Shown here one piece after another: positions 42,915 to 53,748 of a stretch of DNA of 64,000 nucleotides. How positions within the stretch are numbered: position 1 is the stretch's first letter; the number at the start of each line of letters is the position of its first letter. Position numbers and translations under genes: made by a program. The stretch covers positions 2,083,501-2,147,500 of the forward strand of contig NC_085887.1 in assembly GCF_035222375.1 (NCBI RefSeq). Reading direction: 5' to 3'. This stretch comes from Podospora pseudocomata. Taxonomy: Eukaryota; Ascomycota; Sordariomycetes; Sordariales; Podosporaceae. The notes under the pieces were generated by a model. It did not search any database. It had not been told where the DNA came from and saw only the letters and a list, made by a program, of their open reading frames with translations.

Positions 42915-45005
42915 CAGAGGTGGCTTAGTATCTGTGCTTTCGTCTTTTGACATCGGAGTTTGTGTCGAGGTCTCATTTGCAGCCTCATTCTTTGGAGGTG
43001 CAAATGTGAGTGATTTGAGGAGTTCATCGGGCTTCATCAAGGAAATACGCTTGTGGAAATCGGACCATGATCCATTGCCGGAGTTCTTGAAGGCGAGGCA
43101 CTGGAGGCGCAGTGTCTCATTGGTTATCCACTCCAGATCTTTGCGGTGTGATGCATTCTTCTTGACTCTCTGGTCGAAGCAGCTCTGCAGAGGTTCGAGA
43201 ATTAATGACAGAATAATGATGATAGCGCCTAGAGCCAATGCGAGGGATAGTCCGAATGTACTAAAAGAGGTATGTTGCCGGCTTTGTATCTTTTGCAGTC
43301 GACTAGTCAGCGCATCAAATGCCACCAGCAAGAGAGAATGGTGAACCTTGCCTGGTTGTAGCACATGTCGCGCTGATAAGAGCTGTTCGGCAAGACATGA
43401 TATGAATCAAGAACAGAGTCTTTCGGCCCAGTGACTGCTTCCACCACCGCAAGCTGCAGCTCAAAATGACCATATATTTGTGACGTCTGTTTTCCGTTGA
43501 TGGTCGTGTATCAAGGGTATCAATCCGGAACGCAGAGTCCGGTAAGAGAGCAGACGATCCACGCCTAGAAAAACGACCTTTTCGTACGGGGGTAGGCAAT
43601 CAGAGTGCTCTCGATGATATCAAGACGCCACTCGAAAAGGCTCATTATATCGGCAGAAGATTCAACCTCATCTTCGAGTTGAAACGCGCCGGTTCTCACA
43701 TTGAGCCAGCTACCAAGCTGCCCACAACGGCCGTTTGGAGGAGGGGAGCCTCAGCAAATCTGATACTGCTGGGCACAACCCAAGGGCGACGCGGCTTCCC
43801 GGAGTTTGTAGAGCTGTATTGTGGTATTGGTGCCCCTGTGGTCAGTGCCACGTACGACCGACGCAGGGAGATCCGCCTGGTACCATTCATCTTGATAAAG
43901 CCCGAGACTGTCGGCGCCGTTACCGACAAGCAAAATGATGGAAACATCGGCATCAGCGCGTTGTAAAGCTGGGATGGGATAAAAGTCGGAGATCTTTGGC
44001 ACCGTGATTCCGTTCCTATTGATAGCGCCCATCACACTGTGTTTAACATGTATCAGTTATGTCCATGGTTTCCACAGAGGTTGCAGCTCATATAAGACTT
44101 GGAGGAGACCCAATCCCGTGCTCCCAGTCGCCTAGCTGAAGATTCTAGGATGTCACGCTCGGAACCTTCAAAGTACAATTCATCTCGCTGTTTGGATCTA
44201 CGGGCGAATCACGTGGAAGATATGTCAAACCGTAGTAATACGCTGGGAAGTTCTCTTGAATATCGGTTTTGTATCCTTCGGTCCGAAGTGGCGCACAATG
44301 GGCAACAGTCCGGGACAGCAATCGGTTCTTTTCCGGCGAGTTAATGCCGAGATGATCGTGACTGTCGATATAACCGGTATTGAGAATTATGTTCGACGAC
44401 TCATTTCGACATATCCCATCACTGAAAGGACACGGCGCATTGGTGTCTTGCGATAGGGCTAGCCGTGGAACGACAAACGAGTTGCAGGATGAGCCAGCAC
44501 TGCATCCTCCATAGTTACTGAAATTATAGCACTGTTGAGCATAATTCGTGGCGGTGTTGGCCTTTCTTACACTCGCATCCACTGCTGCACTGAAACTGCC
44601 GGGAGTGGATTCTCTCAACCTGACAAGGGAACAATTTGAACCATCAAGTAAAACCTCGTGGCTGCTCGATGTTGCAAGGTTAGAAGAGAAGCCACTTGCG
44701 AGGGCGAGTCCGAAAGCACAGAGGAAAGCAGAGAAGAAAGCCGGAAGCACCCTTATGATGGAATGTTTTGCTCTGTCGCGCCGGAAGAAAGCCAGCTGAC
44801 TAAGTGTCCAAAGACCACTCGCTGGGGAGGCCGAGTTTCGTAAGGTGACTTGGCATTGGTGGTGAAAAGCATCGTGAGGTGAAGCATCAGAGTAGTATCG
44901 ATGGAACAAGATGCGTCAGAAGCGAGAAGATATAATGGTGACAAAAAAGGCTGTGAATGCTATCACGAGATTGCTGTGCTCTCTGTCAGCGTGAGTGTTG
45001 CTCCC
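42756..45005 (-). pseudogene. Decayed fungal membrane protein gene (in-frame stops and frameshifts)
   Basis: Remains of a large uncharacterised ascomycete membrane-protein family. Recognisable blocks, in order: a membrane span (VIAFTAFFVTII), FHRYYSDASPHDAFHHQCQVTL, a second span (FFSAFLCAFGLALASGFSS), an extracellular part with many cysteines and N-glycosylation sites, FYPIPALQRADADVSIILL, ASPLGCAQQYQIC, then near the C-terminus TSFSTFGLSLALALGAIIII and LEWITNETLRLQCLA. A TGA at 44918-44916 and another at 43753-43751 interrupt otherwise open frames; 62 codons stay open after the second. Frame changes lie near 43567 and 43480. The last coding block is preceded by a plausible 62-nt intron with a GC donor (43290-43351). 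A 15-Thr run (ACA codons) is near the C-terminus. An upstream frame at 45064-45471 may be a further exon. The gene may once have encoded a surface protein; I doubt it is functional. Confidence 0.65.
42871..42914. repeat. (GTT)n microsatellite
   Basis: About 14 uninterrupted GTT units; on the minus strand they encode the threonine run of the membrane-protein pseudogene. Confidence 0.95.
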
Positions 45006-45471
45006 GATACCGGGCCATGAGACTAATTAATCCAAGATCCTAGGCCAACGCAGTAATTGTCGGCTACCCCGAGACTTTGCATGGCCATTCTAGTGGTTTG
45101 CTAGAACGAAAAAGGACCGCACAGAGTATGAGACTGGTGTAGGAAACAGTTACTCGGTAGTTGCCCAAGTTGTAAGCTTTGTTGCGAGCATTATAAAGCA
45201 TATCCTGACTGACAGGCTGTTGGATGAGGGGACGAACTTCAACAGAGGTAAGGATCAACCCGCACCTCGTGTCAAATAGCGTTGATGGGGGCAGGCCGGG
45301 GTATATGCAGCCCTTTGAAATGTAGGAAGTCAAGGCGCGATGTCTTAACGCGGGATGGTTCGGATTTGACTCCGAGGCTGAGGGCAGAGGAAAATGTGTT
45401 AATTGCCTGGAGAGTTCCGCGTCTTGTCCATTTATCTCTGTGTCAGACACCTGATATGTGCCGGATGCCAA

Positions 45472-46047
45472 TCCTTAACTGTCACCCCGTCATCATCACG
45501 TGTCTCCCGGGTAATCAGCCCCAGTTTCTTCGATGACTGGCCGTCGAACTTCTGGGAGTACGTTTACCTTTGCACATTGGTCAAGTGGTTGTGCAATGAT
45601 CATCGGGGTTCTGGACATCACAGATTCGAAACCTGCCCGAAGTAAACCCCTTTGCACCCCGGATTTCCGTAGCTGGTCACTCTCCTTCTTCCAAGGGTAT
45701 AAGTCTGGCCAGTGAGCTTTTTAGTCAATCAGACTGGCCAATCCTCTCTTTTTATCTCTCTGTGAAGAAGAGTACAAAACAGAAGAATCACCAATTACGG
45801 GCATTAATTATGCCGCCAAGTCCACACCTGTAAACCCAGCCACGTTGTGAACAAATCAATGAAGACTGGAACGTCAAATTCCAGACCTTAAAAGATAGTT
45901 GAGAGGAGTATTAAATATCCTTTAAAGCCTAAGGGTTTGGTCACAGTCTCTACATAGCGTGCCAGTTCCCGCGCCTATCTCACACCATCACCACCCCATT
46001 AAAATTCAGTCCTCCCACCTTCGCACCGTCTATCTCCATACCCCTCC
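45472..46047. other. Intergenic gap, nothing recognised
   Basis: 576 bp between the pseudogene's upstream end and the 3' end of the DUF2470 gene. No gene, repeat or RNA was seen. Confidence 0.45.
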
Positions 46048-46761
46048 TCAATGCTTCTTGTCCTCTTTCTCCTCCGCCCTCCTCACCAAGATATCAAATC
46101 TCTTAAATGCCATCCCACCCTCAATGAAGCAACTCCCCATCCACAACCACCAAACCCCACTCCCCCTTTCCACACCAAATTTGCTCAGTCTACTTCTCTC
46201 CAACCAAGCCGCCTCGGAGATATGAATCACAATCACCGGCCAAAAAATCGTCTTTGTCAACCACATCCATCCTTGATGGCCCCCAAACGGCCAAAACGCA
46301 TCCAGAATCCACTCCCGCCCGTCCAGCACCTCCAACTTCACAGTTGCCACAAAGTTAAAATAATAAAACAGCACCGCCAAGAAGATGACCCAGTCGAATG
46401 GTCGGGGAGGCATATACTCCCTCACCACAACCCCCTTCTCCTCCTTGCCGTCCTCTTCCGCGGGGGCCTCGAGACCGAGACCGACCCTGGCTTGGTGGGT
46501 CATGTCGACAAGCTTGACGCGGCGTTCGGCCCAGTTGGCGAGTTCAGGCTCGAACTTGATGTAGTGCGTCCTTCCAGTGTGAGGTGTCTTCACAGTCATG
46601 AACTGGAGGTTGATGTCCACCATTTCCGGGTCGCGGGCCTCATAGTCGTTGAGATTGTTGAAGTGCTGGAGGATGTGCTGGAGGTCGAGGCGGTGGTCGT
46701 TGTTCATGTGGGAGATGGTGCGGACTTTTTGGGAGACGGGAATGAGCTCTTCGTCGGCCAT
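46048..46761 (-). CDS. DUF2470-domain membrane protein
   Basis: A single exon of 237 residues starting at MADEELIPVSQK (context CCAAAATGGCC). The open frame extends 76 codons further upstream (to 46989), but that part is low-quality sequence and the inner Met fits the family. The DUF2470 domain occupies residues about 8-90: RTISHMNNDHRLDLQHILQHF, with the His-Met-Asn-x-Asp-His core related to the heme-utilisation/FMN-binding fold. After an acidic linker come two or three hydrophobic spans (WVIFLAVLFYYFNFVATV, WMWLTKTIFWPVIVIHI and WWLWMGSCFIEGGMAF). Fungal proteins of this layout are uncharacterised; I infer an organelle or endomembrane protein only. Confidence 0.85.
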   Translation of the reverse strand: MADEELIPVSQKVRTISHMNNDHRLDLQHILQHFNNLNDYEARDPEMVDINLQFMTVKTPHTGRTHYIKFEPELANWAERRVKLVDMTHQARVGLGLEAPAEEDGKEEKGVVVREYMPPRPFDWVIFLAVLFYYFNFVATVKLEVLDGREWILDAFWPFGGHQGWMWLTKTIFWPVIVIHISEAAWLERSRLSKFGVERGSGVWWLWMGSCFIEGGMAFKRFDILVRRAEEKEDKKH

Positions 46762-47601
46762 TTTGGCGTTTTGCTTCTTGCCCAACTCGAATCTAAAATT
46801 GGTAGAGGTGGGTGTGAATCTCAGGGAGACAGAGGGCGGAAATGACAGACCGACGTTGAGTTTGAGATGGGCTGCCAAGGCGGGCTGAGCCGAGTGGTGG
46901 GGCATTGGAGACGCAAGGGAGTTCGTCTGATAAGATAACCCCGCCATCACCACCCCATCGTCGTTCCTTCCCCCAGTTGATATGTGCACCTTCCCACACT
47001 CAACCCTTGCTCCTTCCCAACAAGCAGAACCACGGTATATATATTAGGTCGACCATGTACCTTCCAACAGCAGCTCTGAAATCTTGATCAGGGCGCCACT
47101 TGTTGGTCAGGACAAATGGTCAAGGTGGAGGAGCTGCTGTTGGCCCCCCCCCCCGCCGGGGGCTTGCAACCGATAGCCCCCGAGTTCGATCCGAAGCAAA
47201 ACCACCCGGTTTTCGCAGCCGGCCACCTCCCTCAGACAACTGAGGGGGTTGGCCGGTGAGCTTTTTGACCTTTTTCTCTCTCCCGCCATTCGACATCCTC
47301 TATGTAATCTTGGACTACTCAACCAGCTCAGTTATTTTGATGTTGCCCTTCGACTTTTGAAGTAGTGGGATGCTCTTCATAATTTGTTATTATTACAAGT
47401 AGATCGCCATTCCCAAAATACACACCCGGCAATTAGCACATACAAACGAAATCGTACGTGTTCAACGCAGCGTGGTATCTTCCTCATTCTATTCAAGCCA
47501 AACCAGACAAGCCATATATTCCCAGGCAAAACGAATCTTTATACATCGCGACTTGACTGGAAAACCATCTTAAACCCTCATATAATACACACCACTCAAT
47601 C
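46762..47601. other. Intergenic gap with a cluster of hairpins
   Basis: 840 bp between the CFEM-receptor and DUF2470 genes (both minus). Within 100 bp there are three inverted repeats: GGGGGCT/AGCCCCC (47159-47182), AAAACC/GGTTTT (47199-47214) and a 15-bp-arm hairpin with an ACAA loop (47221-47254). A C-run is at 47145-47155. No coding unit is supported. Confidence 0.5.
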
Positions 47602-49718
47602 CTAGCCCCTCTCCGAACCTGACCGTTTCTTGCTCCGTCCACCCAACATACTATCCTCCTCCTCCTCATAGCCCCCACTTCCACTCCCACTCCTACTACC
47701 ATTCCCACTTTCATTCATACTCCCCCTCCACCAAACGCCACCAACACTCCCACTCCCACTCCCACTCCCACTCCCACTCCTTTGCCAATCCCAACTCTCC
47801 CATCCTCCAGTCGTACTCTCCTCCCAACTAAAAGTCAACATACTATTCCCCGACCCCTCTGAATCATAACTCCAGTTATTCGACAACCTACTCCCCTGAC
47901 TCCCCTGCGACCTCGGTCCAATCCCCTGCCAATTACTACCACTATACGTCAAAACCTCATCAATACTCGGCATATGACTCAATCTCTGCCCCCCTACTCC
48001 CCCAGCCCCCGCCAAAACAGCCTTATTCATAAACGGCCACCCTAGGTCACTAATATCCACCCCCTGCTCAAAGTCACTTTCGCTTCCAACAACAGTACTA
48101 TTCCCAACACTAACATCACTCCACGGCCTCCTCAACCCCTCCTCTTGCAACCCCCCGTTGCCCCCCGCCATCACATCCTCCAGTTCAGCTTTACCTCCAT
48201 CCAAAACCTCCAATCCCCTGCCCCTTTCCACATCATCCCCTCTCCCTTTTTCAGTATCCTCCTCCCCAACCCTAATAGAACTAATCCTACTCACGCTACT
48301 AATCCTCTTCAGATGAGGCGGCATAGTATGCCGGCTCGCCACAAAAGTACTCGTGTTCCCAAAACTTGACGTGGTTCCTCTCGACGCCATGTCCCTCGAC
48401 CAACCACCACCACCACCACCACCCAACAACCCGCCGCCGCCCCCCCTGCCCCTCCTACCCAGCAGCACCCTAATCGCAGGAAGAGAAGTAACAATAATGC
48501 TAACCCCCACCTCCAACCCAGTCCAGATCAACGCATTCGTATAATCCCACGTCGGATTAACACTATCCCCAAAATCATACAAAGCCCACAACCTCACACA
48601 GCTCGTAATAAGCGCAAAAATCCCAAGCGAGAACATAACGATGATGCAGATTTTGGACCGGACATTCACATTTAGTTTGATCAACAGCGGAAGCGGCATG
48701 ACAAGGATGACAATGTCCTGCGCGATGCTGAACGCGGCGGTGGTGTACCCCAGCGCGTTGATATCGAGGCAGGAAAAGGGGCCGAATTCACCTTTTCGCC
48801 AGCCTTCCCAGATGAAGGAGATGGGGGCGCACTGGAAGATTTGACAGAAAACAAAGATCAGGCCCGAGAGGCCGACCCAGGTCATGACGACGAGGGTGAT
48901 GGTGCGGAAGTGGAGTTGGGGGAAGATGCGGAGGTAGAAGCAGAGGATAGAGATTTTGGTGAGGGCTAGGATGACGAGGTAGAAAGTTTCGGCCATGTAG
49001 AAGAGCTGTTTTCCCTCACGGTGTCAGCTTGATGTGGGGTCGTGGAATTGAAAGGAGGTAACATACCTTGAGGGCGGTGCCGAGGGCGTTGGCGTCGACG
49101 GTCCAGATGTCCACTCCGAAGGCGGCGCCGGCGGCGGTGCAGCCTACGGCTTCGAAACCGATGTAGAGTCCCTTTTTTGTTTTATCAATCATGAGGGAAT
49201 GGACAACGAAACGGAGGGGGGGGATGTTTACCACAACAATCATCATAACCCAATCGTCCACCTCGAATTTCCCGCCCATCCACCACCGTGAGTACAACCG
49301 GAGCAAAACACACACCAAAGCCAGTATCTCAACCGACAGCGGCACCAGCAGGTGTATCTTTCGGGATCGTTGAGGCTTCCCGCAGGCTTCCCAGGCGCCG
49401 CGGGCAGTCTCTTGTTGTTGTCAGTGCGAGCACGAGCGAGCAGCGACGTATCAGCCGAGCCAAACAAAAGAAGCCAAAGTGAACAAAACACTAGAAAGGG
49501 GAAGAAAACTAACCAATACCCTCCTCCATCGTACACCGCCTCCTTACACACCCCAACACCCTCGTATAATGACCCTCATCATCCGAGCACAAGCACACCT
49601 GATCCTCCTCCCCCATCCCTCTCTTCCCATCCAGACACTCTTTCGTCACATTAGTAAGCTCCACCACACAACCCAGCGCGCACAAGGGTATGTTCTCGCT
49701 CAGCTGAGCGATCAGGTC

Positions 49719-49763
<45 letters not shown>

Positions 49764-50042
49764 GTTGGGTGGTGATAAGTCTTGGGGTTGTTGTCCAGAG
49801 ACAACAATATCTGTCTGTGAGAGGAAGTTCGATGGTGGAAGGGGCCGGGGTGGTGCTGATATTGGGAGGAGTTGATGGAGTAATGCTCGTGGTAGGGACT
49901 GCGGCGGGGGTTCCTGTTGAGGGAAAAAAGAATGTGGGAGAAACTGGGGGGTTGCTTCGCTGGGGGCCGGGAGGATAAGAAACGTTAGTAATAGAAAAGA
50001 GGAGGGTATTGAAAGCAAGGGAGAGGTTGGTAGTGGTTTCAT
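47602..50042 (-). CDS. CFEM-domain Pth11-like GPCR, four exons
   Basis: Join of 50042-49514, 49410-49232, 49171-49067 and 49005-47602 (2217 nt, 738 residues); introns of 103, 60 and 61 nt have GT donors and AG acceptors. The protein starts with a signal peptide ([15 protein letters not shown]), then a Pro-rich stretch, a 15-Thr run and an extracellular CFEM domain ([32 protein letters not shown]). The rhodopsin-type seven-span region follows: [20 protein letters not shown], the segment ending [95 protein letters not shown] and [21 protein letters not shown]. The long cytosolic tail is rich in G/S, with GS repeats. In Magnaporthe, Pth11 senses surface cues through G proteins; a similar role is inferred here. 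Confidence 0.93.
49720..49762. repeat. (GTT)n microsatellite inside the CFEM receptor gene
   Basis: About 14 GTT/TTG units that encode the threonine run between the signal peptide and the CFEM domain. A run of near-identical codons like this is prone to slippage, so its length may vary between strains. Confidence 0.95.
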
Positions 50043-51027
50043 CTTGGATACCTAGGTAGGTATGTCCAGTCGTTAGCCTTTACATGAAAAGGTTGAAGAA
50101 CTTGGCCAAGAGAAAAAGACAGACAGTACGACGGCGAAAAAAACACATGACAGAGAGAGAGAGAGAGAGAGAAAGAAAAGAGCTAGATTTGCCCAGCTGG
50201 GCACACACACCTCCAAAGTCATTCCCCATTACTAAGACACATCTATCGATGACTTCAGGGGCGGTCGAGTTACCCCTTAGTGTGGCCTGTCCGGTCGTTT
50301 TCAAGGCCAAAATGCAGTCTGACAAGTGCTAGTTGAGCACATTGGTGTTTTTGTTGACGTTGGGCTCTTCCGCGGAGGGTGAGCTGATATTAACACACTG
50401 GTGAAAGCTTGATCCATGATAAGATGATGGGTGAGAGAGGTCATCATCATCTTTGCCGTCCGACGATGCAAAGCATCCACAAGAGAATTTGGGGGATGAA
50501 GACACGAGGTCAGTGTGTAAGTCTAAGTCAACCTATCCCGTTGTCAGTGGAGTCCCCCAAACATCACCGCTCAAAACGACGTTCCTCAGCGAGTCATGCA
50601 TCCCGTCCACACAGCCCCTTCCTTCCCTTTTCGGCAAGACGGCCCCTTCACCAAGTCCTCTGAATGGACAGACGCCCTCTCCACGCCAAGAAATCACCTC
50701 AATGCAACCGCAAGAAACCGTCAGCGACTTAGATGCAGCCAAAAGTATGGTGATGGTGTCATGTTAGCATCTTCTGTAGATTACCACTCCATAACAACTT
50801 TGTTTCCATACTATATATCCGTCAATGTACAATAAACGCCATGCATATAAAACCCTCACCTACATGCTACTTTTCGAATGAAACAAAACAACGCTTTTAG
50901 TCCATCAACTCGCACGCATATGCCGCCAAAAGATCCCACAATACAAAAGACAAGACATTCCCAATCCATTTTTTTTGTGGTATACCCTTCCCAGTCTCCC
51001 CAGTCCTCATCCCTCCCACATTAGACA
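50043..51027. other. Intergenic region with GA microsatellite and TAGGTAGGTA box
   Basis: 985 bp holding the CFEM receptor's promoter and the 3' flank of the Zn2Cys6 gene. TACCTAGGTAGGTA is at 50049-50062, and a GA dinucleotide run at 50152-50173. Frames here are short and overlapping. Confidence 0.5.
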
Positions 51028-53748
51028 TTACGACCCCATCATCGCATCCCAATCCCAGGTCACCGTCCCACCGCCCCAAAGTTCATTGACACTATACCCG
51101 AGCTGTTCAAAGTTGACCGGGATCTCCCCCAGCGTGTCCGTGTTGGGGACCCACCAAGGATTTACTGGCATCTCCATACCGTTGTTGTTGCTTCCTGTCG
51201 CAATTCCATGCGGGTTCGGTTGCGGCTGTGGTTGTTGTTGAAAAGGAGTCATCCCCTGCGGAAACGAGCCATTCGTCAGCCCCCGATCTCGCACGTTCCG
51301 GACATCCCGACCGAATCCCTGAATATGAGAAGTGGTATCCGACGGTGATGAAAATGAGGCACAGACCTTGTCTCTGGAAAAAGGGTCAAATGGTGCTGAT
51401 GGGCCGCCTCCGGGAGGTGCAGAGAACGGTCCGTTATTGACCCTTCTGTGGCCTTGCGATGGCCCGTGTGTAACCGGCCCGCCACGTCCTGGCGTTGCCC
51501 CTACTAACGACGGACCAGGTTGAGAGCCCGTCGGCTGGCTCGAAACAGGCGGATCCTGTCCGGCCATCACTTTGTAGTGTAACGTCACGAACCTGTCCGC
51601 ACTGGCTGCCTTTGCTTCCTGTGAGGTTTTGATCCCTAGGTGAGCCTCCAAAAGTCCAAAGGCAGCACACATAATGCTGTATCCCCAGGGCTCATTGTTC
51701 CCGCACCTCAAGATCCGGTCCTCCTTCATGGCCAGGCACTTCTCCAGGGCCTCCACCGTGTGCTTGCTGTTGATCATGATCATATTAGTTGACCCGCGTG
51801 GTTGGAGCATGGTGACACTGCAGAGATTGATCGCCAGTGTTAGACTGTCCTCACGGAGAAAGTTGAGTGTGCGAATGCCCTGCTGGAAAAGTTGGTCGTT
51901 GAGGAGAACCATATCCCTGGCGGCATTGTAGTAGATAATCTCCGAGTATTGGTACTTGGAGTTTTGTTTGCGAAGACGAAGGAAGGGCTGGTGCAGAGGT
52001 ATGATGTATTGGCGAAGCTGGATGTGCAAAAGTGTATAGGCAAGCAAAGGCTTCTTCTGAGTTTGTTGTTCGTCCGTATCTTCATTGTCTGCATCGCTTA
52101 CATCCCATGACGGGAGGGCATCAATCTCGCGGTTGATCTCATCGGTGTAGCGAACGACACGCGCATAGTCGAGATCTTCGGGAGGGCCGGTGAGCACCCG
52201 GCTCAGCTCCAGGCGAAGCGGCAAGCTCTGGCGACTGAGATGCTGATAGGAAGAGTACGTGTATGTAGTTGGAGGCTTTGAAGGAGGGAGCTCTTTCGTG
52301 TCCTCGTCAAACTCGTCGTCGTCGATGTTATGCGGCGGATTGACATCGTAGTGTAGAGTGCTCAAGATTGACGGCAGGCCGTGGTCAAAGGATGCTTGAA
52401 GATCGTAGCTCTGAATAGTCGCCCAGATTCTCCTCCGCATCTCCTGCTGGAAAGGGGTGATCTTGTCACTCCTCATGTGGCTGGGTTCCCGGTGCAAGCC
52501 GACAGAGATGGCGTCCTGTGTCATTGCGCCCGCATTTTTCCAATATCTCTTCTTCTTCATTGTGTTGACTCTCTTGGCAAGGTAGATGAGGCAGGCGATC
52601 TGATAGTGAATCAGGCGGCGATGCTTTTGGCTCTGAACTTCCTGCCAACGTTCAACAGCTTCGATCCATTTGATGGCATTGGCGTAAGAGATCGACACCA
52701 TCTTTTCGAACTTGTGCGGTAACTTAGCAGCCAAACAGCTGGCAATGCCCATGATGGACAAGATCAAAGCCGTGAAGGCTGCATTACGAGTCTCGTTAGG
52801 GTCCCAGAACTTGGCATAATCCCTGCGGAAGCTGGGGATGTGGAGGATTCGGTGAATCTGCTCGAACTGGTCCAAGTAAATAGATACCATGTGATCAGCT
52901 TCCTCCTTGGAGGGAAGGAGAGCTTCCAGCGCAAGGTCTGGTTCACGGAACTTCCTGTCTCGGTCCTCGGCCCTCTTGTGGCGGTCCTTGTTCCGGCTGA
53001 TCCGGTGTGGTCGAAGCCACTCCTCGGAGGTTTCTTTCATGAAAGGACACAGTCCAGTCAACTTCTCGTCGTTAGCCAACGCATTCCGAGCCAATGGAGA
53101 GGAAGAAAGTAAAAGACCATCACATACTTCTTGGAAGGCCAGGAACGCGCTGTGGGGGCCAAAGTATCGCGTTTTGAACTCCTTGCCCCTGAAGAAGCGT
53201 AGCTCTTCTTTGTCGGCCGTTGTTGTCTGGACCCGCAGGAACTGTGGCAGCTCAGGTTCTTCCTTGTCTCTTTCGTCATCTTCGTGATGCTTCGGCTCAG
53301 GGGGTGAGTGGTCCTGAAGCGTACTGCCGTCGACAGAAGCGCCGCCCTGTTTATTGGTGAGGAGGTTCCTCAGCTGGGCAACCTCCATCTCCAACCGACG
53401 GATCCTGTCAAGATCTCGGCCATCCTTGCGAAAGTAAGGCGACTCTCCTCCGGTACTTGGCAACGACAGTCGAGAGTCCAGACCCGTCAAGGCACCCTGG
53501 GAGAGGCCGAGCTTGTTCGGAGGTGCCAGGCCGGGCCGGGTCTCATACTCGCACTTGTCTGATGTACCGGACTGAAGACAGCGGGAGCATGGAAACTCCC
53601 GGTCACAGGACAACTTTCTTCGACGGCACTCGAGGCAGGAGAGCCGGACTCTCTGGCGTTTACGGGGCGGAGCGCGATCATCACCATCCTCGTGGGCCTC
53701 GGTTCCGCCGGGGCTAACGCTTTGTTCACTCGGATCCGACCGGGGCAT
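51028..53748 (-). CDS. Zn2Cys6 fungal transcription factor
   Basis: A single exon of 906 residues from the Met at 53748 (MPRSDPSEQS, context CACCATG); an earlier Met at 53829 adds 27 residues with no family support. The binuclear zinc cluster is at about 38-66 with spacing C-x2-C-x6-C-x5-C-x2-C-x8-C (CLECRRRKLSC, then CSRCLQSGTSDKC), preceded by a basic patch (RKRQRVR). A coiled-coil linker (RIRRLEMEVAQLRNLL) follows. The fungal-specific TF domain (PF04082) spans roughly 290-620, with FEQIHRILHIPSFRRDYAKFW and DAISVGLHREPSHMRSDKITPFQQEMRRRIWATI. The tail is rich in P/G/Q/N. The target genes are unknown; the gene diverges from the phosphoesterase gene, but no shared control can be shown. Confidence 0.92.
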   Translation of the reverse strand: MPRSDPSEQSVSPGGTEAHEDGDDRAPPRKRQRVRLSCLECRRRKLSCDREFPCSRCLQSGTSDKCEYETRPGLAPPNKLGLSQGALTGLDSRLSLPSTGGESPYFRKDGRDLDRIRRLEMEVAQLRNLLTNKQGGASVDGSTLQDHSPPEPKHHEDDERDKEEPELPQFLRVQTTTADKEELRFFRGKEFKTRYFGPHSAFLAFQEVCDGLLLSSSPLARNALANDEKLTGLCPFMKETSEEWLRPHRISRNKDRHKRAEDRDRKFREPDLALEALLPSKEEADHMVSIYLDQFEQIHRILHIPSFRRDYAKFWDPNETRNAAFTALILSIMGIASCLAAKLPHKFEKMVSISYANAIKWIEAVERWQEVQSQKHRRLIHYQIACLIYLAKRVNTMKKKRYWKNAGAMTQDAISVGLHREPSHMRSDKITPFQQEMRRRIWATIQSYDLQASFDHGLPSILSTLHYDVNPPHNIDDDEFDEDTKELPPSKPPTTYTYSSYQHLSRQSLPLRLELSRVLTGPPEDLDYARVVRYTDEINREIDALPSWDVSDADNEDTDEQQTQKKPLLAYTLLHIQLRQYIIPLHQPFLRLRKQNSKYQYSEIIYYNAARDMVLLNDQLFQQGIRTLNFLREDSLTLAINLCSVTMLQPRGSTNMIMINSKHTVEALEKCLAMKEDRILRCGNNEPWGYSIMCAAFGLLEAHLGIKTSQEAKAASADRFVTLHYKVMAGQDPPVSSQPTGSQPGPSLVGATPGRGGPVTHGPSQGHRRVNNGPFSAPPGGGPSAPFDPFSRDKVCASFSSPSDTTSHIQGFGRDVRNVRDRGLTNGSFPQGMTPFQQQPQPQPNPHGIATGSNNNGMEMPVNPWWVPNTDTLGEIPVNFEQLGYSVNELWGGGTVTWDWDAMMGS

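Noticed and set aside
47161-47195. Possible tRNA with GAGTTCGATCC T-loop
   Set aside because: No acceptor stem or D-arm at the required distances; kept only as part of the hairpin cluster.
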